Shown: positions 12,676 to 25,700 of the stretch, in pieces
Layout of the letters: every line of letters starts with the position of its first letter
Numbering within the stretch: the stretch's first letter is position 1
Assembly: GCA_033782935.1 (NCBI GenBank)
Contig: JAWQEG010000717.1
Span: forward strand, 1,612,001-1,676,000
DNA: 64,000 nt
Source: Petrolisthes cinctipes
Lineage: Eukaryota; Arthropoda; Malacostraca; Decapoda; Porcellanidae
Direction: 5' to 3'
Notes under the pieces: model-generated
The model's input: the letters and a program-made list of their open reading frames with translations, nothing else
Told to the model about the DNA's origin: nothing
The model's database searches: none
Translations under genes and position numbers: made by a program

Positions 12676-15600
12676 AAAGTCGATATGTGCATGCATCTGC
12701 TGTACCCGTTTATATCTCAAATTAAGGCTCCAAACACCCGAAAATTTGATATTTTGGGGTCCCAGAAGCGATCTGTACATGCCTACTCAGATGCAGGCCC
12801 AAAACATGCTAAAAATCGATATTTTAGGTGCCCAAAGTCAACATGTGTATGCATCTTCTGCACTCGTTTATATCTCAAATTCAACTTAAAAACACCCGAA
12901 AATTCGATAATTATGGGTCCCAGAAGCGATCTGTACATGTCTAGTCAGTGCTAGAATGTTTTCAAAATATAGGCTCAAAACATGCTACAAGTCGATATTT
13001 TAAGTGTCCAAAGTCGATATGTGCATGCACCTTCTGTACCCGTTTATATCTCAAATTCAGGCTTAGAACACGCGAAAATTCGATATTTTTGGGTCCCAGA
13101 AGCGATCTGTACATGCCTACTCCTAGTTAGAGTATTTTCAAAATACAGGCCCAAAACATGCTGAAAATCGATATTTTAGGTGCCCAATATCAATATGTGT
13201 ATGCATCTTCTGTACCCGTTTATATCTCAAATTCAGGTTCAAAACACCCGAAAATTCGGTTTTTTTGGGTCCTAGAAGCGATCTGTACATCCCTACTCCT
13301 AGTTAGAATGTTTTCAAGATACAGACCCAAAACATGCTCAAAATCGATATTTTAGGTGCCCAAAAGTCGATCTGTGCATGCATCTTCTGCACACGTTTAT
13401 ATCCCAAATTCAACCTTAAAAGCCCCGAAAATTCGATATTTTTGGGTCCCAGAAGCGATCTGTACATGCCTACTCATTGCTAGAATTTTTACAAAATATA
13501 GGCTCAAAACATGCTAAAAATCGATATTTTAAGTGTCCAAAGTCGATATGTGCATGCATTATCTGTACCCGTTTATATCTCAAATTCAGGCTCAAAACAC
13601 CCGAAAATTCGATATTTTGGGGTCCCTGAAGAGATGTTAACATGCCTACTCCTAGTTAGAATGTTTTCAAGATACAGACCCAAAACATGCTCTAAATCAA
13701 TATTTTAGGTGCCCAAAAAGTCGATATGTGCATGCATTTTCTGTACCCGTTTATATCTCAAATTCAGGCTCCAAACACTCGAAAATTTGATATTTTGGGG
13801 TCCCAAAAGCGATCTGTACATGCCTACTCAGATGCAGGCCCAAAACATGCTAAAAATCGATATTTTAGGTGCCCAAAGTCAACATGTGTATGCATCTTCT
13901 GCACTCGTTTATATCTCAAATTTAACTTAAAAACACCCGAAAATTTGATAATTTTGGGTCCCAGAAGCGATCTGTACATGTCTAGTGAGTGCTAGAATGT
14001 TTTCAAAATATAGGCTCAAAACATGCTACAAGTCGATATTTTAAGTGTCCAAAGTCGATATGTGCATGCATCTTCTGTACCCGTTTATATCTCAAATTCA
14101 GGCTCAGAACACGCGAAAATTCGATATTTTTTAGGTACCAGAAGCGATATGTACATGCCTACTCCTAGTTAGAGTATTTTCAAATTACAGGCCCAAAACA
14201 AGCTGAAAATCGATATTTTAGGTGCCCAAAGTATATATGTGTATGCATCTTCTGTACCCGTTTATATCTCAAATTCAGGCTCAAAACACCCGAAAATTCC
14301 ATATTTTGGGGTCCCAGAAGCGATCTGTACATGCCTACTTAGTGCTAGAATTTTTTCAAAATATAGGCTCAAAACATGCTAAAAATCGATATTTTAAGTG
14401 TCCAAAGTCGATATGTGCAAGCATCATCTGTACCCGTTTATATCTCAAATTCAGGCTTAAAACACCCGAAAATTCCATATTTTGGAGTCCCAGAAGTGAT
14501 CTGTACATGCCTACTTAGTGCTAGAATATTTTCAAAATATAGGCCGAAAACATGCTAAAAATCGATATTTTAGGTGCGCAAAGTCGATATCTCAAATTCA
14601 GGCCCAAAACACCCGAAAATTCGATATTTTGGGGTCCCAGAAGCGAACTGTACATGCCTACTCCGTGTTAGAGTATTTTCAAAATACAGGCCCAAAACAT
14701 ACTGTAAATCGATCTTTTAGGTGACCAAAAGTCGATATGTGCATGCATCTTCTGTACCCGTTTATATCTCAAATTCAGGCTGCAAACACCCGAAAATTCG
14801 ATATTTTGGGGTCCTAGAAGCGATCTGTACATGCCTACTCAGATGCAGGCCCAAAACATGCTAAAAATCGATATTTTAGGTGCCCAAAGTCAACATGTGT
14901 ATGCATCTTCTGCACTCGTATATATCTCAAAATCAACCTCAAAATACCCGAAAATTCGATAATTTTGGGTCCCAGAATCGATCTGTACATCTCTAGTCAG
15001 TGCTAGAATGTTTTCAAAATATAGGCTCAAACCATGCTAAAAATCGATATTTTAAATGTCCTAAGTCGATATGTGCATGCATCTTCAGTACCCGTTTATA
15101 TCTCAAATTCAGGCTCAAAACACCCGAAAATTCGTTATTTTTGGGTCCTAAAAGCGATCTGTGCATCCCTACTCCTAGTTAGAATGTTTTCAAGATACAG
15201 ACCCAAAATATGCTCAAAATCGATATTTTAGGTGCCCAAAAGTCAATATGTGGATGCATCTTCTCTACCCGTTTATATCTCAAATTCAGGCTCAAAACAC
15301 CCAAAATTCGATATTTTTGGGTCCTAGAATCGATCTGAACATCCCTACTCCTAGTTAGAATGTTTTCAAGATACAGACGCAATACATGCTCAAAATCGAT
15401 ATTTTAGGTGCCCAAAAGTCGATATGTGCATGCATCTTCTGTACCCGTTTATATCTCAAATTCAGGCTTAAAACACCCGAAAATTCGATATTTTGGGGTC
15501 CCAGAAGCGATCTGTACATGCCTACTCCGTGTTAGAGTATTTTCAATATACAAGCCAAAAACATACTGAAAATCGATATTTTAGGTGCCCAAAAGTCGAT

Positions 15601-16740
15601 ATGTGGATGCATCTTCTAGAATGTTTTCAAAATATAGGCTCAAAACATGCTAAAAATCGATATTTTAAGTGTCCAAAGTCGATAAGTGCATGCATCATCT
15701 GTACCCGTTTATATATCAAATTCAGGCTCAAAACACCCGAAAATTTGATATTTTGGGGTCCCAGAAGTGATCTGTACATGCCTACTTAGTGCTAGAATAT
15801 TTTCAAAATATAGGCCCAAAACATGCTAAAAATCGATATTTTAGGTGTCCAAAGTCGATATCTCAAATTCAGGCCCAAAACACCCAAAAATTCGATATTT
15901 TGGGGTCCCAGAAGCGATCGGTACATGCCTACTCCGTGTTAGAGTATTTTCAATATACAGGCTCAAAAACATAATGAAAATCGATCTTTTAGGTGCCCAA
16001 AAGTCGATATGTGGATGCATCTTCTGTACCCGTTTATATCTCAAATTCAGGCTCAAAACACCCGAAAATTAGATATATTGGGGTCCCTGAAGCGATCTGT
16101 ACATGCCTACTCAGATGCAGGCCCAAAACATGCTGAAAATCGATATTTTAGGTGCCCAAAGTCAACATGTGTATGCATCTTCTGCACTCGTTTATATTTC
16201 AAATTCAACCTCAAAACACCCGAAAAGTCGATAATTTTGGGTCCCAGAAGCGATCTGTACATGTCTAGCCAGTGCCAGAATGTTTTCAAAATATAGGCTC
16301 AAAACATGCTAATAATCGATATTTTAGGTGTCCAAAGTCGATATTATAACTGCATGCATCTTCTGTACCCGTTTATATCTCAAATTCAGGCTCAAAACAC
16401 CCTAAAATTCGGTATTTTTGGGTCCTAGAAGTTAACTGTACATCCCTACTCCTAGTTAGAATGTTTTCAAGATACAGACCCAAAACATGCTCAAAATCGA
16501 TATTTTAGGTGCCCAAAATTCGATATGTGCATGCATCTTCTGTACCTGTTTATATCTCAAATTCAGGCTCAAAACACCCGAAAATTCGATATTTTGTGGT
16601 CCCATAAGCTATCTGTACATGCCTACTCAGTGATAGAATATTTTCAAAATATAGGCCTAAAACATGCTAAAAATCGATATTTTAGGTGCCCAAAGTCAAT
16701 ATATGTTTGCATCTTCTGCACCCGTTTATATCCCAAATTC

Positions 16741-16785
16741 TGTAGGCTACATGCCTATTAAGTGATAGAATATTTTCAAAATATC
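16741..16785. other. Left inversion junction in the satellite
   Basis: The + oriented satellite ends here and the - oriented satellite begins. The + monomer is continuous to CCCAAATTC at 16740. About 50 bp of the monomer is then missing and replaced by a few odd bases (TGTAGGC). The + sequence resumes as TACATGCCTATTAAGTG and runs to TATTTTC. The 7-bp word AAAATAT at 16778-16784 belongs equally to the + monomer and to the - monomer that follows (CGATTTTCAGCATG), so the join has 7 bp of microhomology. Confidence 0.85.
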
Positions 16786-19700
16786 GATTTTCAGCATGTT
16801 TTGGGCCTGTATCAGAGTAGGCATATGCAGATCGCTTCTGGGACCCCAAAATATCGAATTTTCGGGTGTTTTGAGCCTGAATTTGAGATATAAACGGGTA
16901 CAGAAGATGCATGCACATATCGACTTTTGAGCACCTAAAAAATCGATTTTGAGCATGTTTTGGGTCTGTATCTTGAAAACATTCTAACTAGGAGTAGGCA
17001 TGTACAGATCGCTTCAAGGACCCAAAAATATCGAATTTTCGGGTGTTTTGAGCCTGAATTTGAGATATAAACGGGTACAGAAGATGCATGCACATATAGA
17101 CTTTGGACACTTAAAATATCAATTTTTAGCATGTTTTGAGCATATATTTTGAAAACATTCTAGCACTGAGTAGGCATGTACAGATCGCTTCTGGGACCCA
17201 AAAATATTGATTTCTCGGGTATTTTGAGGTTGAATTCGGGATATAAACGGGTGCAGATGATGTATACACATATTGACTTTGGGCACCTAAAATATCGATT
17301 TTTAGCATGTTTTGGGCCTGTATCTGAGTAGGCATATACAGATCGCTTCTGGGACCCCAAAATACCGAATTTTCGGGTGTTTGGAGCCTTAATAAGAGAT
17401 ATAAACGGGAACAGAAGATGCATGCACATATCGACTTCTGGGCACCTAAGAAATCGATTTTCAGTATGTTTTGGGCCTCTTTTTTGAAAATACTCTAACA
17501 CGGAGATCGGCATGTACAGATCGCTTCTGGGACGTAAAAATATCGAATTTTCGGGTGTTTTGGGCCTGAATTCGAGATATCGACTTTGGGCCACTAAAAT
17601 ATCGGTTTTTAGAATGTTTTCTGCCCATATTTTGAAAATATTCTAGCACTGAGTAAGCATGTACTGATTGCTTCTGGGACCCCAAAATATCGAATTTTCG
17701 GGTGTTTTGAGCCTGAATTTGAAATATAAACGGGTACAGAAGATGCATGCACATATCGACTTTTGGGCACCTAAATGATCGATTTTGAGTATGTTTTGGG
17801 CCTGTATTTTGAAATTACTCTAACACGGAATAGGCATGTACAGATCGCTTCTGAGACCCCAAAATATCGAATTTTCGGGTGTTTTGAGCCTGAATTTGAG
17901 ATATAAACGGGTACTGAAGATGCATGCACCTATCGACTTTTGGGTACCTAAAATATCGATTTTGAGCATGTTTTGGGTCTGTATTTTGAAAACATTTTAA
18001 CTAGGAGTAGGCATGTACAGATCGCTTCTAGGACCCAAAAATACCGAATTTTCCGGTGTTTTGAGCCTGAATTAGAAATATAAACGGGTACAGAAGATGC
18101 ATGCACATATCAACTTTTGGGCACCTAAATGATCGATTTTGAGTATGTTTTGGGCCTGTATTTTGAAATTACTCTAACACGGAATAGGCATGTACAGATC
18201 GCTTCTGAGACCCCAAAATATCGAATTTTCGGGTGTTTTGAGCCTGAATTTGAGATATAAACGGGTACTGAAGATGCATGCACCTATCGACTTTTGGGCA
18301 CCTAAAATATCGATTTTGAGCATGTTTTGGGTCTGTATTTTGAAAACATTCTAACTAGGAGTAGGCATGTACAGATCGCTTCTAGGACCCAAAAATACCG
18401 AATTTTCCGGTGTTTTAAGCCTGAATTTGAGATATAAACGGGTACAGAAGATGCATGCACATATCGACTTTGGACACTTAAAATATCGATTTTTAGCACG
18501 TTTTGAGCCTATATTTTGAAAACATTCTAGCACTGAGTAGGCATGTATAGATCGCTTCTGGGACCCAAAAATATCTAATTTTCGGGTGTTTTAAGGTTGA
18601 ATTTGGGATATAAACGGGTGCAGAAGATGCATGCATATATCGACTTTTGGGCACCTAAAAGATCGATTTTGAGCATGCTTTGGGTCTGTATCTTGAAAAC
18701 ATTCTAACTAGGAGTAGGCATGAACAAATCGCTTCTAAAACCAAAAAATACCGAATTTTCATGTTTTTTGAGCCTAAATTTGAGATATAAATGGGTACAG
18801 AAGATGTATGCACATATCGACTTTGGACACTTAAAATATCGATTTTTAGCATGTTTTGAGCCTATATTTTGAAAACATTCTAGCACTGAGTAGGCATGTA
18901 CAGATCGCTTCTGGGACCCTAATATATCAAATTTTCGGGTGTTTTGAGGTTTAATTTGGGATATGAACGGGTGCAGAGGATGTATACACATATTGACTCT
19001 GGGCACCTAAAATATCGATTTTTAGCATGTTTTGGGCCTGTATCTGAGTAGGCATGTACAGATCGCTTCTGGGACCCAAAAATATTTGAATTTTCAGGTG
19101 TTTTGAGCTTGAATTTGGGATATAAACGAGTGCAGAAGATGCATACACATATTGACTTAGGGCACCTAAAATATCGATTTTCAGCATGTTTTGGGTCTGT
19201 ATCTAAATAGGCATTTACAGATCGCTTCTGGGACCCCAAAAATATCGAATGTTCGGGTGTTTTGAGGTTGAATTTGGGATATAAACGGGTGCAGAAGATG
19301 CATGCACATATCGACTTTTGGGCACCTAAAAGATCGATTTTCAGTATGTTTTGGGTCTGTATTTTTAAAATACTCTAACACGGAGTAGGCATGTACATAT
19401 CGCTTCTGGGACCCCAAAATATAGAATTTGCGGGTGTTTTGAGCCTGAATTTGATATATAAACGGGTACAGAAGATGCATGTACATATCGACTTTGGACG
19501 CTTAAAATATCGATTTTTTGCACGTTTTGAGCCTATATTTTGAAAAAATTCTAGCACTGAGTAGGCATGTACAGATCGCTTCTGGGACCCAAAAATATTA
19601 AATTTTCGGGTGTTTTGAGGTTGAATTTGGGGTATAAACGGGTGCAGAAGATGTATACACATATTGACTTTGGGCACCTAAAATATCGATTTTTAGCATG

Positions 19701-22700
19701 TTTTGGGCCTGTATCTGAGTAGGCATGTTCAGATCGCTTCTGGGACCCCAAAATATCGAATTTTCGGGTGTTTGGAGCCTGAATTTGAGATATAAACGGG
19801 TACAGAAGATGCATGCACATATCGACTTCTGGGCACCTAAGAGATCGATTTTCAGTATGTTTTGGGTCTGTATTTTGAAAGTACTCTAACACGGAGATCG
19901 GCATGTACAGATCGCTTCTGGGACGTAAAAATATCGAATTTTCGGATGTTTTGAGCCTGAATTTGATATATCGACTTTGGGCACCTAAAATATCGATTTT
20001 TAGAAGGTTTTCGGCCTATGTTTTGAAAAAATTCTAGCACTGAGTAGGCATGTACAGATCGCTTCTGGGACACAAAAATATTAAATTTTCGCGTGTTTTG
20101 ATATTGAATTTGGGATATAAACGAGTGCATAAGATGCATACACATATTGACATTGGGCACCTAAAATATCGATTTTCAGAATGTTTTGGGCCTGTATCTG
20201 AATAGGCATTTACAGATCGCTTCTGGAACCCCAAAATATAGAATTTGCGGGTTTTTTGAGCCTGAATTTGAGATATAAACGGGTACAGAAGATGCATGCA
20301 CATATTGACTTTGAGCACCTAAAATATTGATTTTCAGCATGTTTTGGGCCTGTATTTTGAAAATACTCTAATACGGAGTAGGCATGTACCGATCGCTTCT
20401 GGGACCCCAAAATATCGATTTTTTGGGTGTTTGGAGCCTAAATTTGAGATATAAATGGGTACAGAAGATGTATACACATATCGACTTTGGACACTTAAAA
20501 TATCGATTTTTAGCATGTTTTGAGGCTATATTTTGAAAACATTCTAGCACTGAGTAGGCATGTACAGATTGCTTCTGGGACCCCAAAATATCAAATTTTC
20601 GGGTGTTTTGAGGTTGAATTTGGGATATAAACGGGTGCAGAAGATGCATACACATATTGACTTTGGGCACCTAAAATATCGATTTTCAGTATGTTTTGAG
20701 CCTGTATTTTGAAAATACTCTAACACGGAGTAGGCATGTACAGATCGCTTCTGGGACCCCAAAATATCAAATTTTCGGGTGTTTGGAGCCTGAATTTGAG
20801 ATATTGACTTTGGGCACCTAAAATATCGATTTTCAGCATGTTTTGGGCCTGTATTTTGAAAATACTCTAACACGGAATAGGCATGTACAGATCGCTTCGG
20901 GGACCCCAAAATATCGAATTTTCGGGTGTTTTGAGGATTAATTTAAGATATAAACGGGTACAGAAAATGCATGCACATATCGACTTTGGACACTTAAAAT
21001 ATCAATTTTTAGCATGTTTTAAGCATATATTTTTAAAACATTCTAGCACTGAGTAGGCATGTACAGATCGCTTCTGGGACCCAAAAATATCAAATTTTCG
21101 GGTTTTTTGAGGTTGAATTTGGGATATAAACGGGTGCAGAAGATGTATACACATATTGACTTTGGGCGCCTAAAATATCGATTTTTAGCATGTTTTGGGG
21201 CTGTATATGAGTGGGCATGTACAGATCGCTTCTGGGACCCCAAAATATCGAATTTTCGGGTGTTTGGAGCCTGATGTTGAGATATAAACGGATAAAGAAG
21301 ATGCATTCACATATCGAATTCTGGGCACCTAAGAGATCGATTTTCAATATGTTTTGGGCCTGTATTTTGATAATACTCTAACACGGAGATCGGCATGTAC
21401 AGATCGCTTCTGGGACGTAAAAATATCGAATTTTCGGGTGTTTTGGGCCTGAATTTGAGTTATCGACTTGGGGCACCTAAAATATCGATTTTTAGAATGT
21501 TTTCGGCCTATATTTTGAAAATATTCTAGCACTGAGTAGGCATGTACTGATTGCTTCTGGGACCCCAAAATATCGAATATTCGGGTGTTTTGAGCCTGAA
21601 TTTGAGATATAAACGGGTACAGAAAATGCATGCATATATCGACTTTTGGGCACCTAAATGATCGATTTTGAGCATGTTTTGGGTCTGTATCCAGTAAACA
21701 TTCTAACTAGGAGTAGGCATGTACAAATCACTTCTGGAACCTAAAAATATCGAATTTTCGGGTGTTTTGAGGTTGAATTTGGGATATAAACGGGTGCAGA
21801 AGATGCATACACATATTGACTTTGGGCACCTAAAATATCAATTTTCAACATGTTTTCTGCCTGTATCTGATTAGGCATATACAGATCGCTTCTGGGACCC
21901 CAAAATATTGAAATTTTGGGTGTTTGGAGCCTGAATTTGAGACATAAACGGGTACAGAAGATGCATGCACATATCGACTTTCGGGCAATTAAAAGATCGA
22001 TTTTCAGTATGTTTTGGGCCTGTATTTTGAAAATACTCTAGCACTGAGAAGGCATGTACAGATCGCTTCTTGGACCCCAAAATATCGAATTTGCGGGTGT
22101 TTTGAGCCTGAATTTGAGATATAAACGGGTACAGAAGATGCATGCACATATTGACTTTGAGCACCTAAAATATCGGTTTTCAGCATGTATTGGGCCTGTA
22201 TTTTGAAAATACTCTAACACGGAGTAGGCATGTACAGATCGCTTCTGGGACCCCAAAATATCGTATTTTTGGGTGTTTTGAGCCTGAATTTGAGATATAA
22301 ACGGGTACAGAAGATGCATACACATATCGACTTTGGACACTTAAAATATCAATTTTTAGCATGTTTTGAGCATATATTTTGAAAACATTCTAGCACTGAG
22401 TAGGCATGTACAGATCGCTTCTGGGACCCAAAAATATTGAATTCTGGGGTGTTTTGAAGTTGAATTTGGGATATAAACGGGTGCAGAAGATGCATACACA
22501 TATTGACGTTGGGCACCTAAAATATCGATTTTCAGCATGTTTTGGGCCTGTATCTGAGTAGGCATGTACAGATCGCTTCTGGGACCCAAAAATATCGAAT
22601 TTTCTGGTGTTCTGAGGTTGAATATGGGATATAAACGGGTACAGAAGATGCATACACATATTGACTTTGGGCACCTAAAATATCGATTTTCAGCATGTTT

Positions 22701-25700
22701 TGGGCCTGTACCACAGTAGGCATGTACAGATCGCTTCTGGGACCCCAAAATATCGATTTTTCGGGTGTTTGGAGCCTGAATTGTAGATATAAACTGGTAC
22801 AGAAGATGCATGCACATATCGACTTATGGGCACCTAAGAGATCGATTTTCAGTATGCTTTGGGCCTGGATTTTGAAAGTACTCTAACACGGAGATCGGCA
22901 TGTACAGATCGCATCTGAGACGTAAAAATATCGAATTTTAAGGTGTTTTGGGCCTGAATTTGAGATATCGACTTTGGGCACCTAAAATATCCATTTTTTA
23001 GAAGGTTTTCGGCCTATATTTTGAAAATTTTCTAGCACTGAGTAGGCATGTACAGATTGCTTCTGGGACCCCAAAATATCGAATTTTCGGGTGTTTTGAG
23101 CCTGAATTTGAGATATAAACGGGTACTGAAGATGCATGCACATATCGACTTTTGGGCACCTAAAATTTCGATTTAGAGCATGTTTTGGGTCTGTATCTTG
23201 AAAACATTCTAACTAGGAATAGGCATGTACAGATCGCTTCTAGGACCCAAAAATACCGAATTTTCCGGTGTTTTGATGTTGAATTTGGGATATAAACGAG
23301 TGCAGAAGATGCATACACATATTGACTTTGGGCACCTAAAATATCGATTTTCAGCATGTTTTGAGCCTGTATCTTAGTAGGCATTTACAGATCGCTTCTC
23401 GGACCCCAAAATATCGAATTTTCGGGTGTTTAGAGAATGAATTTGAGATATAAACGGGTACAGAAGATGCATGCACATATCGACTTTTGGGCACTTAAAA
23501 GATTAATTTTCAGTATGTTTTGGGCCTGTATTTTGAAAATACTCTAGCACTGAGTAGGCAAGTACAGATCGCTTCTGGGACCCCAAAATATCGAATTTGC
23601 GGGTGTTTTGAGCCTGAATTTGAGTTATAACCGGGTACAGAAGATGCATGCACATTTTGACTTTGAGCACCTAAAATATCGATATTCAGCATGTTTTGGG
23701 CCTGTATTTTGAAAATACTCTAACACGGAGTAGGCATGTACAGATCACTTCTGGGACCCCAAAATATCGAATTTTCGGGTGTTTTGAGCCTGAATTTGAG
23801 ATATAAGCGGGTACAGAAGATGCATGCACATATCGACTTTGGACACTTAAAATATCAATTTTTAGCATGTTTTCAGCATATATTTTGAAAACATTCTAGC
23901 ACTGAGTAGGCATATACAGATCGCTTCTGGGACCCAAAAATATTGAATTCTCGGGTATTTTGAGGTTGAATTTGTGATATAAACGGGTACAGAAGGTGCA
24001 TACTCATATTAACGTTGGGAACCTAAAATATCGATTTTCAGCATGTTTTTTGGCCTGTATCTGAGTAGGCATGTACAGATCGCTTCTGGGACCCCAAAAT
24101 ATCGAATTTTCAGGTGTTTTGAGGTTGAATATGGGATATAAACGGGTGCAGAAGATGCATACACATATTGACTTTGGGCACCTAAAATATCGATTTTCAG
24201 CATGTTTTGGGCCTGTATCTCAGTAGGCATGTACAGAACGCTTCTGGGACCCCAAAATATCAAATTTTCGGGTGTTTGGAGCCTGAATTTGAGATATAAA
24301 CGGGTACAGAAGATGCATGCACATATCGACTTTTGAGCACCAAAAAGATCGATTTTCAGTATGTTTTGGGCCTGTATTTAGACAATACTCTAACACGGAG
24401 TAGGCATGTACAGATCGCTTCTGGGACCCCAAAATATCGAATTTTCGGGTGTTTTGGGCCTGAATTTGATATATCGACTTTGGGCACCTAAAATATCGAT
24501 TTTTAGCATGTTTTGGGCCTATATTTTGAAAATATTCTTGCACTGAGTAGGCATGTACAGATCGCTTCTTTGACCCCAAAATATCGAATTTTCTGGTGTT
24601 TTGAGCCTGAATTTGAGATATTAACGGGTACAGAAGATGCATACACATATCGACTTTGGACACTTAAAATATCGATTTTTTGCACGTTTTGAGCCGATAT
24701 TGTGAAAACATTCTAGCACTGACTAGGCATGTACAGATCCCTTCTGAGACCCAAAAATATCAAATTTTCGGGTGTTTTGAGGTTGAATTTGAGATATAAA
24801 CGAGTGCAGAAGATGTATACACATATTGACTTTGGGCACCTAAAATATAGATTTTTAGCATGTTTTTTAGCCGGTATCTGAGTAGGCATGTACAGATCGC
24901 TTCTGGGACCCCAAAATATCGAATTTTCGGGTGTTTGGAGCCTGAATTTGAGATATAAACGGGTACAGAAGATCCATGCACATATCGACTTCTGGGCACC
25001 TAAGAGATCGATTTTCAGTATGTTTTGGACCTGTATTTTGAAAGTACTCTAACAAGTAGATCGGCATGTACAAATAGCTTCTAGGACGTAAAAATATCGA
25101 ATTTTCGGGTGTTTTTGGCCTGAATTTGAAATATCGACTTTGGGCACCTAAAATATCGATTTTTGAAGGTTTTCGGCCTATATTTTGAAAATATTCTAGC
25201 ACTGAGGAGGCATGTACAGATTGCTACTGGGACCCCAAAATATCGAATTTTCGGGTGTTTTGAGCCTGAATTTGAGATATAAACGGGTACTGAAGATGCA
25301 TGCACATATCGATTTTTGGGCATCTAAAATATCGATTTTCAGCATGTTTTGGGCCTGTATATTGAAAATACTCTAACACGGAGTAGGCATGTACATATCG
25401 CTTCTGGGACCCCAAAATATCGAATTTTCGGGTGTTTTGAGCCTGAATTTGAGATATAAACGGGTGCAGAAGATGTATACACATATTGACTTTGGGCACC
25501 TAAAATATAGATTTTTAGCATGTTTTTTAGCCGGTATCTGTGTAGGCATGTACAGATCGCTTCTGGGACCCCAAAATATCGAATTTTCGGGTGTTTGGAG
25601 CCTAAATTTGAGATATAAACGGGTACAGAAGATCCATGCACATATCGACTTCTGGGCACCTAAGAGATCGATTTTCAGTATGTTTTGGACCTGTATTTTG

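Larger units (their letters stand above)
1..16784 (+). repeat. 176-bp satellite array, + orientation
   Basis: Tandem satellite DNA with a basic period of 176 bp; regular examples start at 1407, 1583 and 1759. Each monomer carries recurrent words such as AAAATCGATATTTT, GCGATCTGTACATGCC and GTGCATGCATC. Three length classes are visible. The full monomer is 176-177 bp. A short form of about 147 bp lacks the stretch between CGATAT and CTCAAATTC. A form of 158 bp lacks 18 bp, so that CTACTCAG runs almost directly into the AGGCCCAAAAC word; successive GCGATCTG words at 2233 and 2391 show this spacing. No non-satellite gene is seen here. Open frames of 60-200 codons occur in several frames on both strands, but they follow from the repeat and are not called as genes. 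The array is AT-rich, unlike the GC-rich retroelement at 28685-36112. Confidence 0.97.

Noticed and set aside
1..16784. CRISPR-like array
   Set aside because: The units are contiguous, 147-177 bp, with no unique spacers and no cas genes, so this is tandem satellite DNA.
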